The position numbers were made by a program, and so were the translations under genes. A model generated the notes under the pieces. It was not told the DNA's origin, ran no database searches, and saw nothing but the letters and a program-made list of their open reading frames with translations. From positions 1 through 5,835 of the forward strand of contig CAKONT010000060.1 of NCBI GenBank assembly GCA_934097255.1: 5,835 nucleotides of DNA. Direction: 5' to 3'. This document shows, one piece after another, positions 4,378 through 5,835 of this stretch. The first letter of the stretch is position 1, and every line of letters begins with the position of its first letter. Source of the DNA: an uncultured Bacilli bacterium (GTDB taxonomy: Bacteria > Bacillota_I > Bacilli_A > RF39 > UBA660).

Positions 4378-5835
4378 ATGGGTATGAAATTTTTATCTAG
4401 TAGTTTAAAAAGAGTAGACGAATATTATCGTCTTGCAAATTATATTTCAGTAGGTCAAATATATTTAATGGACAATCCTCTTTTAAAAAGACCACTTGAA
4501 ATGAGTGATTTAAAAAAACGTGCTGTTGGTCATTTTGGAACTGTGCCGGCACAAAATTTTATTTATGCACATCTAAATAGAGTAATAAAAAAATACGATT
4601 TAAATATGATATATATATCAGGTCCTGGTCATGGTGGAAATAGTGTTATTGCTAATACTTATATCGAAGGAACTTACTCTAAGATGTATCCTGGAATAAC
4701 AGAAGATAGTGAAGGTTTAAAAAAATTATTCAAAAACTTTAGTTTTCCAGGTGGTGTGTCTTCTCATGCTTCTCCAGAAGTCCCTGGTTCAATTCACGAG
4801 GGTGGGGAACTTGGATATAGCTTGTCACATGCGTGCGGTGCTGTTATTGATAATCCAGATCTTATCGCATCTTGTGTAATAGGTGATGGCGAAGCAGAGA
4901 CAGGACCACTACTATGTAGTTTTAATATCAATAAAATATTAAATCCAATAACTGATGGGGTTGTTTTACCAATTATTAATCTTAATGGATACAAAATAGC
5001 TAACCCAACAGTAATGGGAAGAATGAGTGATGAAGAGTTATACCACTTTTTTGTAGGATTTGGTTATGAACCTTATTTAGTAAGTGGAAGTGATATAAAT
5101 TATTTACATAATAGAATGGCTAAAGTACTAGATAAAGTAATTACAAAGATAAAGAAAATAAAAGAAGGCAAGATATCAGATATTAAGTATCCTCTTATAA
5201 TTTTAAGAACGCCAAAAGGAATGAGTGGTCCAAAAGAGTATGAAGGTAAAAAAATAGAAGGTACTTTTAGATCACATCAAATACCTATTCCTATTTTAGA
5301 AAAGAATGTTGGGTTAATAGAAGAATGGCTTAAAAGTTATAATGTATCAGATTTATTTGATGAAAATGGAACTATTTGCAAGAAGATAAAAAAGTTTATT
5401 CCAGATAATCCAATGGGTTTAAATAAAAATGCTAATGGGGGATTATTATTAGAAGATCTTAATATGCCAAATTATGAAAATTATGCAGTAAGCGTTCCAA
5501 AACCAGGTGTTGTAAAAGCAAGTGATACTTTTTATCTTGGCAAGTTTATTAAAGATATTTTTCACAACAATCCAACAAATTTTATTGCTGTAAGTCCCGA
5601 TGAAACAGCATCAAATAGATTAAGTGAAGTATTTAATGAAACTTCAAGAAAATGGACAGGTGTTATTTTAAAAGATGATGAAAATTTAGCACCTAGAGGA
5701 AGAGTAATCGATAGTATTTTATCTGAACACGTATGTGAAGGAATACTCGAAGGATATATTTTAACAGGAAGACATGGTTTTATAAATAGTTATGAAGCAT
5801 TCATAAGAATAGTAGATTCAATGACAAGTCAACAC
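4378..5835 (+). CDS. Xylulose-5-P/fructose-6-P phosphoketolase, N-terminal 486 residues (3' truncated by window edge)
   Basis: This thiamine-diphosphate enzyme splits xylulose 5-phosphate (and often fructose 6-phosphate) with phosphate into acetyl-phosphate and an aldose phosphate, in the cytoplasm. The frame is open to the last base; family members run about 790-830 aa, so some 300 residues are missing. Family motifs in order are GHFGTVPAQNFIYAHLNR (51-68), GPGHGG (82-87), PGGVSSH (H130), PGSIHEGGELGYSLSHA (136-152), the ThDP motif GDGEAETGP (169-177) with NLNGYKIANP (201-210), FRSHQIP (H300), PDETASNRL (407-415) and SEH...LEGYILTGRHG (449-467). The catalytic-region histidines H52, H85, H130 and H300 are all present. 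Several tryptophans that I remember as family-typical are replaced (see findings). Start: ATG 4378 follows AAGATGAT (4363-4370), a partial anti-SD match seven bases away. In-frame ATGs at 4366 and 4384 are less well placed. A single gene behind its own promoter. Whether it prefers xylulose 5-P or also takes fructose 6-P cannot be told. Confidence 0.95.
   Translation, partial: MGMKFLSSSLKRVDEYYRLANYISVGQIYLMDNPLLKRPLEMSDLKKRAVGHFGTVPAQNFIYAHLNRVIKKYDLNMIYISGPGHGGNSVIANTYIEGTYSKMYPGITEDSEGLKKLFKNFSFPGGVSSHASPEVPGSIHEGGELGYSLSHACGAVIDNPDLIASCVIGDGEAETGPLLCSFNINKILNPITDGVVLPIINLNGYKIANPTVMGRMSDEELYHFFVGFGYEPYLVSGSDINYLHNRMAKVLDKVITKIKKIKEGKISDIKYPLIILRTPKGMSGPKEYEGKKIEGTFRSHQIPIPILEKNVGLIEEWLKSYNVSDLFDENGTICKKIKKFIPDNPMGLNKNANGGLLLEDLNMPNYENYAVSVPKPGVVKASDTFYLGKFIKDIFHNNPTNFIAVSPDETASNRLSEVFNETSRKWTGVILKDDENLAPRGRVIDSILSEHVCEGILEGYILTGRHGFINSYEAFIRIVDSMTSQH

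Noticed and set aside
4794..4994. Minus-strand open frame opposite the phosphoketolase gene.
   Set aside because: It lies opposite highly conserved thiamine-diphosphate-binding motifs on the + strand; no independent support.

Overview
The window is strongly AT-rich (by eye about 70% A+T or more), densely coding, and all on the + strand. Five protein genes are separated by at most about 80 bases, so no stretch over 300 bases lacks a gene. Tryptophan is always TGG (seven in all) and no TGA occurs inside a reading frame, so the standard bacterial code applies. Purine-rich ribosome sites, consensus sigma-A-type promoters and T-tailed hairpins also fit a low-GC Firmicute. A gut-type Bacillota lineage, such as the deep Bacilli relatives of the Mollicutes, is a reasonable guess but is inference.

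Layout. (1) 1-564 is the C-terminal part of a sensor histidine kinase; its start and phospho-histidine lie upstream of the window. It ends in a strong terminator hairpin that contains its stop codon. (2) A textbook promoter (590-618) then drives a calcineurin-like metallophosphoesterase (642-1565) with a complete metal-binding motif set and a small winged-helix-like N-terminus. (3) From 1621 an ABC-F ATPase of the YbiT/YkpA type and an exported, bactofilin-like membrane protein form a two-gene operon with a 3-base gap, the second starting at TTG. A weak terminator hairpin straddles the second gene's end. (4) A second near-consensus promoter (4316-4344) drives a phosphoketolase gene (4378 onward) that runs open to the window's last base, with 486 codons visible.

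The genes do not form one obvious pathway. They look like four independent transcription units: signalling, a metal-dependent phosphoesterase, a translation-linked ATPase paired with an envelope protein, and acetyl-phosphate-forming sugar catabolism. I see no mobile element, CRISPR array, RNA gene or defence system. The points most worth a second look are the one-sided degeneration of the ABC-F ATP sites, the loss of family-typical tryptophans in the phosphoketolase, and the fusion of an exported beta-repeat domain to a multi-pass membrane domain in the ABC-F operon.
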